Below, one piece after another: positions 63,591 through 64,000 of a stretch of 64,000 nucleotides of DNA. The translations under genes and the position numbers were made by a program. The notes below the pieces were generated by a model, which did no database searches, was not told the DNA's origin, and saw only the letters and a program-made list of their open reading frames with translations. This DNA is from Ralstonia soli (lineage in GTDB: Bacteria; Pseudomonadota; Gammaproteobacteria; Burkholderiales; Burkholderiaceae). Numbering within the stretch: the first letter of the stretch is position 1; every line of letters begins with the position of its first letter. The stretch is from the NCBI RefSeq assembly GCF_023955655.1, contig NZ_JAMXHT010000003.1, positions 558,001-622,000 on the forward strand, read 5' to 3'.

Positions 63591-64000
63591 ATGTCGATGC
63601 GCGCGCGTGCCTTCTTCGCCTTCCTGCTGACTGCCGCCCTGTGGCTGACGGCGGCGTTGCCTGCCCGTGCGCAGAGTGACATGGTGGCCGTGCCCCCGCT
63701 GGCCGCGCGCGTGACCGACCTGACCGGCACGTTGAGCGCCGAGCAGCGCGGCGCGCTCGAGCGGGTACTGGCCGACTACGAACAGCAGCACGGCAGCCAG
63801 ATCTTCGTGCTGATGGTACCGACCACCGCGCCGGAGCCCATCGAGGCGTACGGCATCCGCGTGGCCGACGCGTGGAAGGCCGGCCGCAAGAACGTGGACG
63901 ACGGCGCCATCATCCTCATCGCCAAGGACAACCCGGCATCGCTGCGCAAGATGCGCATCGAGGTCGGGCGCGGGCTGGAAGGCTCGCTGACCGACCTGCA
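63591..64000 (+). CDS. TPM-domain (YgcG/Psb32-like) membrane protein, 3' end missing
   Basis: The frame starts at ATG 63591 and runs off the window (136 codons seen). An N-terminal signal peptide (FFAFLLTAALWLTAALPARA) is followed by a TPM domain: VTDLTGTLSAEQRGALERVL, SQIFVLMVPTTAPEPIEAYG and DDGAIILIAKDN, ending in VGRGLEGSLTD. In relatives a C-terminal transmembrane and Gly-rich tail follows. It forms a pair with lemA. Confidence 0.9.
   Translation, partial: MSMRARAFFAFLLTAALWLTAALPARAQSDMVAVPPLAARVTDLTGTLSAEQRGALERVLADYEQQHGSQIFVLMVPTTAPEPIEAYGIRVADAWKAGRKNVDDGAIILIAKDNPASLRKMRIEVGRGLEGSLTDL

Noticed and set aside
1-64000. CRISPR arrays, rRNA and tRNA genes
   Set aside because: No regularly spaced direct repeats and no tRNA- or rRNA-like segments were recognised on reading both strands by eye; a tRNA scan would settle this.

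Overview
The window is GC-rich beta-proteobacterial chromosome. Gene content and order (heptose/Kdo transferase genes, a large O-antigen locus, then apaH, plsC, pyrC', pyrB, pyrR, ruvX, yqgE, a pil/chp chemosensory operon, rubredoxin, hemL) most resemble the genus Ralstonia or a close Burkholderiaceae relative. This is inferred from gene content; no 16S rRNA or other typing marker is present. No rRNA or tRNA gene and no CRISPR array was seen.

Layout. 1-5903: the end of a TolC-like outer-membrane efflux gene, a META-domain lipoprotein, and a minus-strand phosphomannomutase/waaC/waaA group for the inner LPS core. 6097-12052: a tightly coupled plus-strand operon of three GT4 glycosyltransferases, a WcaJ-type initiating phosphosugar transferase and a Wzx flippase. 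12095-26106: a 14-kb segment bounded by the two ends of an IS50/Tn5-like (IS4-family) element and by 9-bp near-direct repeats. It carries a second polysaccharide cluster (Wzx, GT4 genes, AsnB-like amidotransferase, WbpP-type epimerase, WbpO-type dehydrogenase, Wzy), several gene stubs, and a nest of smaller mobile elements. 26144-27088: wzz and its terminator, apparently cut off from the upstream operon by the island. 27098-28382: an intact IS407-group IS3 element with a perfect 4-bp target duplication. 28463-41063: a long minus-strand sugar-nucleotide and assembly block: rfbB, rfbD, rfbC, a second WbpO-type dehydrogenase, an FnlA/RmlD-like/2-epimerase set, a WbuB-type transferase, a 4-reductase, a PglC-type initiating transferase, a PglD-type acetyltransferase and a WbpM-type dehydratase. 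41287-64000: ordinary chromosome, namely apaH, plsC, the pyr/ruvX/yqgE operon, a pseudouridine synthase, a photolyase, chpA-pilJ-pilI-pilH-pilG, rubredoxin, hemL, a dapA-family gene, lemA and the start of a TPM-domain protein.

How it works together. The LPS core genes build Kdo/heptose. The flanking block makes dTDP-L-rhamnose (without an rfbA in the window), probably UDP-L-QuiNAc or UDP-L-FucNAc, probably UDP-D-QuiNAc, and a UDP-HexNAcA. The island adds a UDP-GalNAcA route and a predicted amidation step, plus its own flippase and the only polymerase seen. The locus therefore looks like a chimera of two or more O-antigen loci, with broken gene ends marking the joints. The most interesting region is the 14-kb island with its IS50-like ends and the roughly 500-bp long-inverted-repeat element inside it.
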